Shown here: piece by piece, positions 27,316 through 35,109 of the stretch
Layout: every line of letters begins with the position of its first letter
Position numbering within the stretch: the stretch's first letter is position 1
The notes under the pieces: generated by a model
What the model saw: only the letters and a program-made list of their open reading frames with translations
The model's database searches: none
Told to the model about the DNA's origin: nothing
Translations under genes and position numbers: made by a program
DNA from: an uncultured Blautia sp.
GTDB lineage: Bacteria; Bacillota; Clostridia; Lachnospirales; Lachnospiraceae
Direction: 5' to 3'
NCBI RefSeq assembly: GCF_934371575.1
Contig: NZ_CAKRNY010000004.1
Coordinates: 1 to 64,000, forward strand
DNA length: 64,000 nt

Positions 27316-27732
27316 TTAATATTCAGTCAGCTTCTCTCTCAGCATTGTAGATGAGGTATCTCTTGTATAGGGCAGGTATACAAGCTTTGCGCCAAGCTCT
27401 GCCATCTGTCTGCCGGTACGCTCCCAGCGCTCGTTTCCCTTCCAGTCATCTCCAATATAGATCTCATCAAAACGGATTTTGTCCCAGATCACCTTTTTAT
27501 CCAGTGTATCTGTGATGATCACCTCGTCCACATACTTGATGGCGCGGACAATCTCTGCCCTCTCTTCCAGCGGGATAATAGGCTTTTTGTGCTTATAGCT
27601 TTCCACAAGCTCATCTGTATTCACACCTACAATAAGATAATCACATCTTCTCTTGGCATTTTTGATCAGATTCAGATGGCCAATGTGAAACATGTCATAA
27701 GTTCCCTGTGTATATCCGATTAATTTTCCCAT
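27316..27732 (-). CDS. tagD: Glycerol-3-phosphate cytidylyltransferase
   Basis: 138 aa, near the family's usual length. It makes CDP-glycerol from CTP and sn-glycerol 3-phosphate. The nucleotidylyltransferase HxGH motif is HIGH (residues 16-19), and the C-terminal RTxGISTT-type motif appears as RDTSSTMLR. It supplies donor for the three glycerophosphotransferase domains in this operon. AAAGGGAG precedes the ATG. Confidence 0.96.
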   Translation of the reverse strand: MGKLIGYTQGTYDMFHIGHLNLIKNAKRRCDYLIVGVNTDELVESYKHKKPIIPLEERAEIVRAIKYVDEVIITDTLDKKVIWDKIRFDEIYIGDDWKGNERWERTGRQMAELGAKLVYLPYTRDTSSTMLREKLTEY

Positions 27733-27745
27733 AAAAATCTCCCTT

Positions 27746-29020
27746 TTACAGCTTCAGCCACTCCTGCAGCCGTCTGCAGTAGTTCTTTGCAGGATTGTGC
27801 ATCACCGGCATCAGCTTCTCACGTTCTTCCTTATAGAGATCCTCTCCTGCTGCCACATGCTCCAGAAATGCCTCGATTCCCTGATAATCATATACTTTCT
27901 CACCTGGCATATAGACAAGAGGATCTTCAAATACAAAGCCCCTTTTCTCCTTATAAGCCATAAAGTCCTCCAGAACATAGGCCATAGGTCTGTGAAGAAG
28001 CATAAAGTCCACCGCTGCCGAAGAATAGTCTGAAATCAGCCCGTCGCAGATTCCCATCAGCTCAGCCAGCTGGATTCCTGCATTTTCAAGCATTTCCTCT
28101 GTCACGTAGCGAATATTGGTAAGCTCATTCTCATTCTGGGACCACTCTGTCTGAAGGGGATGCTTCTTGATGATCAGAAGCATGTCAAGCTTCTTAAGGT
28201 GCATGTCAAGCTTCTTAAGGTCATCCTCTCCTGTAAGTCCCGGAAGCTGGTATTCCATCTGGATCTCGCTTTCCCTGCAGCCCTTCAGATTGCTTTTTCG
28301 AAAAGTCGGCATCCAGATCACAGCCTTACTCTGTGGGCCTTCCCAGCCAAATATCTTTTTTAGCATTTCGTATTTTCCAAGAGACGGATGGAGCATCCAG
28401 TCGTATCTTGGATAACCGATGGGCCAGATTTTCTCTTTCCCACAATTCCATGCCACGGATTTCGTCTGTACAAAAAGCGGTCCCGGAACCAGACCATAAT
28501 CAAAATCGGACCTGGCCTTCTGTCCGCCTTCTGTTTTCATCCCCTGCTCCGGTCCCTTGTAGCCGCAGCCGTGCCACAGATTGATGATCTGTCTTCCCTG
28601 ACAGCCATAATCCAGCAGATCCTGTGTATTATGGGAAAAGAAAAAATACCGTGCGGTGGCCGCATAATAATATGCACGGCAGCTGTTCCAGCCGTAACGG
28701 TTCTCTGCTGTTACGAATTTCACATTCTTATAGTTCAGATGCCTGAATTTCCCTGGATCTGATACCAGCCAGATCATCTCATATCTGTCATTATAACCCA
28801 TTTTCAGAAGATAATCAAAGAATGCTCTTGGATTATCTGTAAAATCCAGATTTTCTCTGTTTTTGAATACAAGACGGTTCTTTTTTACCTTACAAAAGTA
28901 CGCGGTACCTCTTCCGATCACCTGCTTTTCCACCTTTGTAAGAACTCTTGCACCATAATGGAGCACAAACCCGGAAATTCCCTGTTCTTTTAAAATTTTC
29001 TTTCCTGCTTCTCTGGACAT
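27746..29020 (-). CDS. CDP-glycerol glycerophosphotransferase (TagB/TagF-like)
   Basis: 424 aa, with NLWHGCGYK, IKKHPLQ and ISDYSSAAVDF. It is closely similar in layout to the glycerophosphotransferase on the other side of tagD (shared PRAFFDYLLKMGYNDRYE-type and VYMPGEKVYD segments), so the two are probably ancient paralogues with divided priming and extension roles. The ribosome site is GAGGTATAAAG. It starts two bases after the stealth gene ends. Confidence 0.92.
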   Translation of the reverse strand: MSREAGKKILKEQGISGFVLHYGARVLTKVEKQVIGRGTAYFCKVKKNRLVFKNRENLDFTDNPRAFFDYLLKMGYNDRYEMIWLVSDPGKFRHLNYKNVKFVTAENRYGWNSCRAYYYAATARYFFFSHNTQDLLDYGCQGRQIINLWHGCGYKGPEQGMKTEGGQKARSDFDYGLVPGPLFVQTKSVAWNCGKEKIWPIGYPRYDWMLHPSLGKYEMLKKIFGWEGPQSKAVIWMPTFRKSNLKGCRESEIQMEYQLPGLTGEDDLKKLDMHLKKLDMLLIIKKHPLQTEWSQNENELTNIRYVTEEMLENAGIQLAELMGICDGLISDYSSAAVDFMLLHRPMAYVLEDFMAYKEKRGFVFEDPLVYMPGEKVYDYQGIEAFLEHVAAGEDLYKEEREKLMPVMHNPAKNYCRRLQEWLKL

Positions 29021-29022
29021 CT

Positions 29023-30015
29023 TTATACCTCGTAGCCGGATTTTTCCGGAAGGATCCGGTCAAAAGCCAGGAGCACTCTGTCCCGCGCTTCCTCAAAATT
29101 CTTCAGTCTGTCATCATCATTGATGCAGACCATTTTTCTGGACTGCTTTTTCATGATTTCGTACAGCATTTCATCGTCCCGCCCCATAACGCAGAACTGT
29201 CCGATTTTCGGTGACTGCGGTTCATAATTTCCTTCCATGCACTGCCAGTGCTTGATCACATACTGGTTTACGTCGTAGATGGAACGAAAACGATTACGGC
29301 AGACTCTGTCCAGCCGCTGTCCTTCTGCATCCCACACTTTCTGGTAGGAGCTTTTCAAAAAGGGACTTGGCATATGGGTATACTTGAATCCCGAAAATTC
29401 CTGATAAGGACGCATCAGAATGTTTCGCAGCAGCAGCTTGCCATATGCGGGGCTGAACCACTTTTTCCAGGTACGGTGTATGACCTCTTTTTTCTGGAAA
29501 TGCATATTGATCAGTGCTGTATTATTCAGCAATATATGGGCAAAAGGATCGTCTATATTGTCCTGTGCAATGGCAGTTTCAATACAGCAATCCCTTGGCA
29601 GTCCGTTTTTGAAAAAATCCTCCGGCTGAACAGGACGGATAAGGAAGGTATCATCATTAAAATAGACAAATTGTTCTGAAAGATTCTTAATTCTGTGAAG
29701 ATTTAATTCAATAGGATGACTGCTGAATGTAGGAAGATACTCCGGATCCATAAACTCTTCGTGGCGCATCACTGTGAGCTTTGGGTTGCTGAGATTGAGC
29801 CATTTGGGAATATGGCCACAGGTGACAAAATAGATATGGTTTACCCAGGGGGCGAATTTCTCCACTCCCCGGAACCAGTACTGCAGATTGTCCCAGTCCC
29901 GGTATCGGCTGGCGCTTCCGGTTTCCTTATCCGGACTGTATTTTCTTCTTTCACTGAGCCATGCCTCATCTGAGCCATCCACCCACAAAATTACAAAATC
30001 AATTTTGTTTTCCAT
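29023..30015 (-). CDS. Stealth-family sugar-phosphate transferase
   Basis: 330 aa. It has the four conserved regions of stealth proteins: CR1 DFVILWVDGSD, CR2 (LQYWFRGVEKFAPWVNHIY), CR3 (HRIKNLSEQFVYFNDD) and a CR4-like QYVIKHW. Stealth proteins transfer hexose-1-phosphate units in capsular and related phosphoglycans. Together with the glycerophosphotransferases this implies a polymer joined by phosphodiesters that contains sugar-phosphate as well as glycerol-phosphate. Confidence 0.9.
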   Translation of the reverse strand: MENKIDFVILWVDGSDEAWLSERRKYSPDKETGSASRYRDWDNLQYWFRGVEKFAPWVNHIYFVTCGHIPKWLNLSNPKLTVMRHEEFMDPEYLPTFSSHPIELNLHRIKNLSEQFVYFNDDTFLIRPVQPEDFFKNGLPRDCCIETAIAQDNIDDPFAHILLNNTALINMHFQKKEVIHRTWKKWFSPAYGKLLLRNILMRPYQEFSGFKYTHMPSPFLKSSYQKVWDAEGQRLDRVCRNRFRSIYDVNQYVIKHWQCMEGNYEPQSPKIGQFCVMGRDDEMLYEIMKKQSRKMVCINDDDRLKNFEEARDRVLLAFDRILPEKSGYEV

Positions 30016-30024
30016 GTTAAACTC

Positions 30025-31134
30025 CTACTTTTCATACAATTCCATCAATCTCCCGGCCTCCTGGTGGATATCGAAATGTGCCTCTGCCAGAAGCTCTGCT
30101 GACTTTTCTTTTTCTTCTCTGCCCTTTTTCGCACAGGAAATAACTGCCTTAGCCCATTCCCGGTCGCTTTTTTCCAGGGAAAGAGAGATTATTTTTTCTT
30201 TTAGTAAAACAGCTTCTTCTGTGATCTGGTCTGAGATCACACAGGGAAGTCCGTTTGCCTGTGCCTCTAATAAGGTAAACGGAAGCCCCTCAAATAAAGA
30301 GGGAAGCAGAAATACATCAAACGCGCTTAAATAGCGCTCCACATCCGGACAAACACCGGCAAAAACCACCTTCTCAGGGATTCCCATCTCCCGGAACTCC
30401 TGACAGATCTTTTCCTTCAGGTCGCCGTCTCCAATGAGACACAGTCTGGCTGTTGGCATGATTTTTTGAATTTCATAAAAAATCCGGACAATTGCCTCAT
30501 GATTCTTCTGTACCTGGAAACGACCCACATGACCGACCAGGATACCATCTCCCACACCAAGCATTCTGCGTACTGCCGCTCTGTTTTCTGAAGAAAAGCC
30601 ATATTTCCCGGTATCAATGGCATTGGATACCACAGTTACTTCCCCTTTATCAAAGGCGGCATTTCCAAACAGCCATCTTCCTGCTTTCTCGGAACATGCC
30701 AGCTTCCTGTCGGCATAACGATTCAGGCCCGGACGGTTCCATTTATCCATCAGCTTCCGGATAAGTCCTGGAGCCGAAGCATTATGGGAATGGGCGATCA
30801 CCTTCCCCACACCAGCCTGCTTCGCCAGACGAAGAGGTACAATATTGGCTGCTGAAAGCATATTCACATGAACAATATCATACTGTTCTTCTTTCAGAAG
30901 CCTGCGAAAAGCTTTCACATAGCCATAATAATCTTTTTTCACATTGGGAACATAGAACACTCTTCCCCCAAGCTTCAGGATCTCCTGTTCATATGCAATG
31001 GTTCCATACATGGATACAAAGTCAAAGGAAATCCCCTGCCTGGACAGTTCACGGAAATAATTCATCACAAAGGCTTCCATGCCCCCTGGATTATTTCCCA
31101 GTCCTACCTGCAGTATTTTCACAAAATCAGCCAC
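30025..31134 (-). CDS. Glycosyltransferase family 1/4
   Basis: 369 aa GT-B enzyme. The N-terminal NNPGGMEAFVMNYFREL and C-terminal LIGDGDLK, VFAGVCPDVERYLSAFD and PSLFEGLPFTLLEAQANGLP are typical of capsule or exopolysaccharide glycosyltransferases. It overlaps the tagH stop by eight bases. The sugar it adds is unknown. Confidence 0.92.
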   Translation of the reverse strand: MADFVKILQVGLGNNPGGMEAFVMNYFRELSRQGISFDFVSMYGTIAYEQEILKLGGRVFYVPNVKKDYYGYVKAFRRLLKEEQYDIVHVNMLSAANIVPLRLAKQAGVGKVIAHSHNASAPGLIRKLMDKWNRPGLNRYADRKLACSEKAGRWLFGNAAFDKGEVTVVSNAIDTGKYGFSSENRAAVRRMLGVGDGILVGHVGRFQVQKNHEAIVRIFYEIQKIMPTARLCLIGDGDLKEKICQEFREMGIPEKVVFAGVCPDVERYLSAFDVFLLPSLFEGLPFTLLEAQANGLPCVISDQITEEAVLLKEKIISLSLEKSDREWAKAVISCAKKGREEKEKSAELLAEAHFDIHQEAGRLMELYEK

Positions 31135-31867
31135 CTATCATTTCACTGTATTGCTCGGAAATAGGATCAATATCACCATATGCGATCAGCTGTCCCTTTT
31201 CCAGGATCATCGCTTTATTGCAAAGACGCTGTACCTGCTCCAGAGAATGGGATACAAAGAGTACGGTAACTCCGGAGTCAAACATGCTCATGATCTTCTT
31301 TTCACTTTTCTTACGGAACTTGGCATCTCCAACAGAAAGAACCTCGTCCAGGATCAGAATCTTCGGCTCTACTACAGTCGCAATCGCAAAACCCAGTCTG
31401 GATTTCATACCTGAGGAATAGTTCTTTACAGGCACATCCATAAATTTCTGAAGCTCTGAAAATTCTACGATCTCATCGTATTTACTGTCAATAAACTTCT
31501 TGGTGTATCCAAGCATTGCACCGTAGAGATAAATGTTCTCCTTCCCGGTGTACTGAGGATCAAAGCCTGCTCCCAATTCCAGAAGAGGAACGATCTTGCC
31601 GTGTTTATCCACATGGCCTTCCGTTGGCTTGAATACGCCGGAAATAACTTTCAAAAGGGTACTTTTTCCTGCTCCGTTCAGCCCCAGGATTCCCACCCGG
31701 TCTCCTTTTTCCACGGTAAAGCTGACATTTTTCAGTGCCCAGAACTCATTGTACTTGATTTCTCTTTTAATGGTTTTAAAAATATAGTCTTTTAAGCTGT
31801 CAACCTTCTCACGGCTGAGGCTGAATTTCATACTTACATTATCAACTTCAATTGCTGGCTTACCCAT
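31127..31867 (-). CDS. tagH: Teichoic acid/polysaccharide export ATP-binding protein
   Basis: 246 aa. Walker A is GLNGAGKST, the signature is YSSGMKSRLGF and Walker B is ILILDEVLSVGD. The latter is the TagH/KpsT/RfbE pattern. It lacks the long C-terminal extension of Bacillus TagH, resembling the short form. With the adjacent permease it flips the completed glycopolymer across the membrane. Confidence 0.95.
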   Translation of the reverse strand: MGKPAIEVDNVSMKFSLSREKVDSLKDYIFKTIKREIKYNEFWALKNVSFTVEKGDRVGILGLNGAGKSTLLKVISGVFKPTEGHVDKHGKIVPLLELGAGFDPQYTGKENIYLYGAMLGYTKKFIDSKYDEIVEFSELQKFMDVPVKNYSSGMKSRLGFAIATVVEPKILILDEVLSVGDAKFRKKSEKKIMSMFDSGVTVLFVSHSLEQVQRLCNKAMILEKGQLIAYGDIDPISEQYSEMIGG

Positions 31868-31876
31868 ATTCTCTCC

Positions 31877-32653
31877 TTAAATATACAGGATGAAACTGTC
31901 CTGTTTTTTCTTAAAGCATACAAGTCCCAAAATGGTAATTCCTACACTGAATGCAGCTGCGTAAATTACATAAGGTGCATACATCGGCTCACCGAAGATT
32001 GCTGAACGGAAAATCTGGATGGTGCAGTACAGAGGATTAAACTTCAGGATCCATGCCCATCCACTCTTTAACAGCTTGCTTGGGTAATAGAAAATTGCAC
32101 AGGTGTACATGATCAGCATCAGAACAACTGTCCAAAGGTATTCAATATCCCTGAAAAATACACCGATGGTTGCAAGGAACATTCCACATCCATAGGATAA
32201 GATCAGAATAATAATCAGTGCAACCGGTGCCTGAAGCAGATAAATAGTTGGCTTCACACCAAGGATAACACTTACAATCCCAAGTACCAGAAGGGAGATC
32301 AGGAAAATAATATAGTTATAAATAACTCCTGAAAGCGGGTACAAATATTTTGGCACATACACCTTTTTGATCATCGCCGAATTGGAACGGATGGACTTCA
32401 GCGCAGCTTTGGTCGCATTGGAATAGAAGGTGTATAATAGACGGCCTGAAAGAATGTACACAGGAAACGTCTTATCTGTATTTCCATACAGGGTTCCGAA
32501 GACGATCGTCAGGACCACCATGGAAAGCAGTGGTTCTAACATGGACCACAAAATACCAAGGTAGGAACGACGATATTTCAGCTTGATTCCTTTTTTTACC
32601 AGCTCACTCAGAAGAAACTGGTACTGTCTGAGATTATCAAAATATTTCTTCAT
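31877..32653 (-). CDS. tagG: Teichoic acid/polysaccharide export permease
   Basis: 258 aa ABC-2 permease with six hydrophobic segments and the family signature KLKYRRSYLGILWSMLEPLL near the N-terminus. The start at MKKYFDNL has GGAG at five bases. An upstream in-frame ATG would add 21 residues that cover the promoter's -10 region and is rejected. It is the first gene of the glycopolymer operon. Confidence 0.93.
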   Translation of the reverse strand: MKKYFDNLRQYQFLLSELVKKGIKLKYRRSYLGILWSMLEPLLSMVVLTIVFGTLYGNTDKTFPVYILSGRLLYTFYSNATKAALKSIRSNSAMIKKVYVPKYLYPLSGVIYNYIIFLISLLVLGIVSVILGVKPTIYLLQAPVALIIILILSYGCGMFLATIGVFFRDIEYLWTVVLMLIMYTCAIFYYPSKLLKSGWAWILKFNPLYCTIQIFRSAIFGEPMYAPYVIYAAAFSVGITILGLVCFKKKQDSFILYI

Positions 32654-32706
32654 ATTCACTCCATTGTATTTTGAAAGATTTGATTTTTTCCAAAAAATCA
32701 ACCTGT

Positions 32707-32735
32707 ATTGTAACACACAATTTTACTGGTTGCAA
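32707..32735 (-). promoter_or_regulatory. Promoter of the glycopolymer operon
   Basis: TTGCAA (32730-32735) and TACAAT (32707-32712) with a 17-bp spacer lie just upstream of tagG. A perfect GATTTTTT-CC-AAAAAATC dyad (32681-32698) falls in the leader. From here twelve same-strand genes run to 17183 with gaps of 39 bp or less, consistent with one transcript. Confidence 0.7.
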
Positions 32736-32766
32736 TATTGCTTTCTCATTCCAATTTTTTGCTATC

Positions 32767-34122
32767 TCACTCCAGATTTTTGCTTGCTTCCACTGCCATC
32801 TGATAGGCTTCTGCGTAGGAAATTCCGGTCTTCCGGCAGATTTTCGCCAGACTTTCATATTCCGGATAGCATTTCTGGTTTCCTTCCGGACCGCAGATTT
32901 TCACTTCCACTTCTCCAAATGGAATCATCACTTTGATCTTTCTTCTCGGAAGAATGGTCCGTTCCATTCTGACTCTGCGAATACCGATACTGGTAGTTTC
33001 TGCAAAGATCAAGGCTTCCATTCCCGGAATGTCTTCTTCTTTGCAGAGTACTGTGAGCAGCCAGGCCGGGCGGTTTTTCTTCATATATACAGGAGTGTAG
33101 TGGACATCTCTTGCACCTGCCTCGAACAGCTTTTCCATTACAAATCCCAGAATCTCGCCACTGCAATCATCAATATTGGACTCCAGTTTGTAAATATGAT
33201 CTGCAAAATCGGAGTCTTCTGATTCTGTGCCAATCAGCATTGCGCGGAGAACCCCCGGGCATTGGTAAGTTCTTTTTCCGGCTCCGATGCCGGTTTTCTC
33301 AATCACAAAATTCTCCGGCAGTTTGTCTGAGGTTCTGAGGGCTGCCACAATTGCCGCACCGGTAGGTGTTACCAGTTCCCCCTGTATCTGTGTGAGCTTA
33401 AGCTTCAGCCCATACTGCTGTACAATATTTGTTACAGCGGGAACAGGAACTGGCAAAATACCATGCTGGCAGCGTATGGTGCCGGTTCCTTCATATAATA
33501 CAGGCACAATTACCTCTGTAATCCCAAGATTATCCAGGCAGACTGCCACAGACAGGATGTCCACAATGGAATCCACTGCTCCAACTTCATGAAAGTGCAC
33601 CTCTTCCACCGGAACATTGTGGGCTTTTGCTTCTGCCTCCGCGAGAACCTCAAAAATGGCAAGAGCGGTTTCCCTGGCGCTGTCCGTCATCCTGGCTTCA
33701 TGAATGATCTGACGGATTTCCTTCATTCCCCGGTGGTGGTGTGCATGGCTGTGTTCCCGGACGAAGCTATGTTCCCCGGCAGATTCCTGCTGATCTTCGT
33801 GGCTATTCTCGTGTTCATGGCTCTGCCCTGGCTCATTCTCATGTCCATGCACTGCCTCATGTCCATGCACTGCCTCATGTCCATGCAAATATTCCATGTC
33901 ATGATCATGTCCGTCTATTTCTTTATCCAGGACCACATGGAAATCACATGCATCGATCCCTGATTTTTTCACTCTGCTTATTTTTATCTCAAATCCCTGT
34001 ACCGGAAGGCTTGCAAGTACCTCCTCCAGCACCTTCTGATCCGCACCCAGATCCAGCAGCGCCGCAACTGTCATATCACCGCTGATTCCGGAATAACACT
34101 CCAGATATAATGATTTTCCCAT
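32767..34122 (-). CDS. larC: Nickel-pincer cofactor biosynthesis protein LarC
   Basis: 451 aa. LarC inserts nickel into the pyridinium bis-thiocarboxylate cofactor of lactate racemase-type enzymes using CTP. The N-terminus (YLECYSGISGDMTVAALLDLGA) and later HFHEVGAVDSI-type segment are characteristic. Residues 71-130 are His-rich, with 17 His in 60 residues including a duplicated VHGHEA, likely a nickel store or relay. Some lactobacilli split larC by a programmed frameshift; here one open frame encodes both halves. It lies 23 bp after larB. Confidence 0.95.
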   Translation of the reverse strand: MGKSLYLECYSGISGDMTVAALLDLGADQKVLEEVLASLPVQGFEIKISRVKKSGIDACDFHVVLDKEIDGHDHDMEYLHGHEAVHGHEAVHGHENEPGQSHEHENSHEDQQESAGEHSFVREHSHAHHHRGMKEIRQIIHEARMTDSARETALAIFEVLAEAEAKAHNVPVEEVHFHEVGAVDSIVDILSVAVCLDNLGITEVIVPVLYEGTGTIRCQHGILPVPVPAVTNIVQQYGLKLKLTQIQGELVTPTGAAIVAALRTSDKLPENFVIEKTGIGAGKRTYQCPGVLRAMLIGTESEDSDFADHIYKLESNIDDCSGEILGFVMEKLFEAGARDVHYTPVYMKKNRPAWLLTVLCKEEDIPGMEALIFAETTSIGIRRVRMERTILPRRKIKVMIPFGEVEVKICGPEGNQKCYPEYESLAKICRKTGISYAEAYQMAVEASKNLE

Positions 34123-34145
34123 AATTACTCCTCGTTTATCTTTCT

Positions 34146-34892
34146 TTACTTTCCAAGTGCCAACCGGTTCATCTGTGTTGCCAGATATCCGGCTCCATAT
34201 CCATTATCTATATTCACCGTGGCAATGCCGTTTGCACAGGAATTGATCATGGTCAAAAGTGCTGACAGGCCATGAAAGCTGGCGCCATACCCCACAGAGG
34301 TAGGCACTGCGATAACCGGTCTGCTTACAAGACCGCCCATAACGCTTGCAAGTGCGCCCTCCATTCCGGCAACTGCAACTACACAGTTGGCTTCCTGTAT
34401 GGTCTCAAGTCTGGAAAACAATCTGTGCATTCCGCTTACACCTACATCATAGATCCGTTCCACATGGGTACCGAAATATTCTGCTGTCTGGGCCGCTTCC
34501 TCTGCCACCGGAATATCTGCTGTCCCGGCAGTGCACACAGCCACTTTTCCCTCATGAACTTTATCCGGCTTCTCAATCTTCAGAATTCTGGAGATGGGGT
34601 CATACTGAACCTGTGGAAACTTCTCCTTCACCAGCTCATACTGGGTCTGGGAAGCCCTTGTTCCAAGTACCTCGCCCTCTTCCATATATAAACGTTCAAA
34701 TATTTTCAGCAAATGGGCATCTGCCTTATTGCTGCAGTAAATCACCTCTGCAAAACCGGTGCGGGCTTTTCTTCCCGTATCCAGCTTGGCATAATCCATT
34801 TCTTTATAACCATCCTGGCGAATCAGCTTCCCTGCGGTTTCTGGGGAAAGCCCTCCCATTTGCACCTGGGCAAGAATTTCTTCTAGCGTCAT
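34146..34892 (-). CDS. larB: Nickel-pincer cofactor biosynthesis protein LarB
   Basis: 248 aa, related to AIR carboxylase PurE in its C-terminal half (CTAGTADIPVAEEAAQTA, AGMEGALASV, PTSVGYG). LarB carboxylates nicotinic acid adenine dinucleotide, the first step to the nickel-pincer nucleotide. It forms a two-gene operon with larC. LarE and a LarA racemase are absent from the window and should be encoded elsewhere. Confidence 0.95.
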   Translation of the reverse strand: MTLEEILAQVQMGGLSPETAGKLIRQDGYKEMDYAKLDTGRKARTGFAEVIYCSNKADAHLLKIFERLYMEEGEVLGTRASQTQYELVKEKFPQVQYDPISRILKIEKPDKVHEGKVAVCTAGTADIPVAEEAAQTAEYFGTHVERIYDVGVSGMHRLFSRLETIQEANCVVAVAGMEGALASVMGGLVSRPVIAVPTSVGYGASFHGLSALLTMINSCANGIATVNIDNGYGAGYLATQMNRLALGK

Positions 34893-35003
34893 TTATAATC
34901 TCACTCCGTTTCAAAAATCAATCCTGACGCAGCCGTAGCTTTCGGAACTTCTTCCACTCAAGCGATTACGGGCACGTTCCTTTCATGTGCTGTAAGAAAC
35001 AGC
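34893..35003 (-). promoter_or_regulatory. Structured 5' leader of larB-larC
   Basis: The roughly 110-nt leader can form two stems: GTGCTGT-TTCTT-ACAGCAC near its 5' end, and GGAAC...GTTCC enclosing about 27 nt, followed by CCGAAAGCTACGG. It matches none of the riboswitch classes I can recall, and no Rho-independent terminator is evident before larB. A translational regulatory element is possible. Confidence 0.4.
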
Positions 35004-35009
35004 ACCACA

Positions 35010-35038
35010 ATTATAACGTTTTCTCACTTTTTATTCAA
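35010..35038 (-). promoter_or_regulatory. Promoter of larB-larC
   Basis: TTGAAT (35033-35038) and TATAAT (35010-35015) are separated by 17 bp. Confidence 0.75.
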
Positions 35039-35065
35039 GAACAAAGCAGACAAACTCTTATTACG

Positions 35066-35099
35066 CAAAAAATCCTGCCTCATATACGAAGCAGGATTT
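35066..35099 (-). terminator. Terminator of the MMPL transporter gene
   Basis: Stem AAATCCTGC/GCAGGATTT is followed on the minus strand by a T run. It lies ten bases past the stop codon. Confidence 0.85.
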
Positions 35100-35109
35100 C
35101 TGTTATGTT

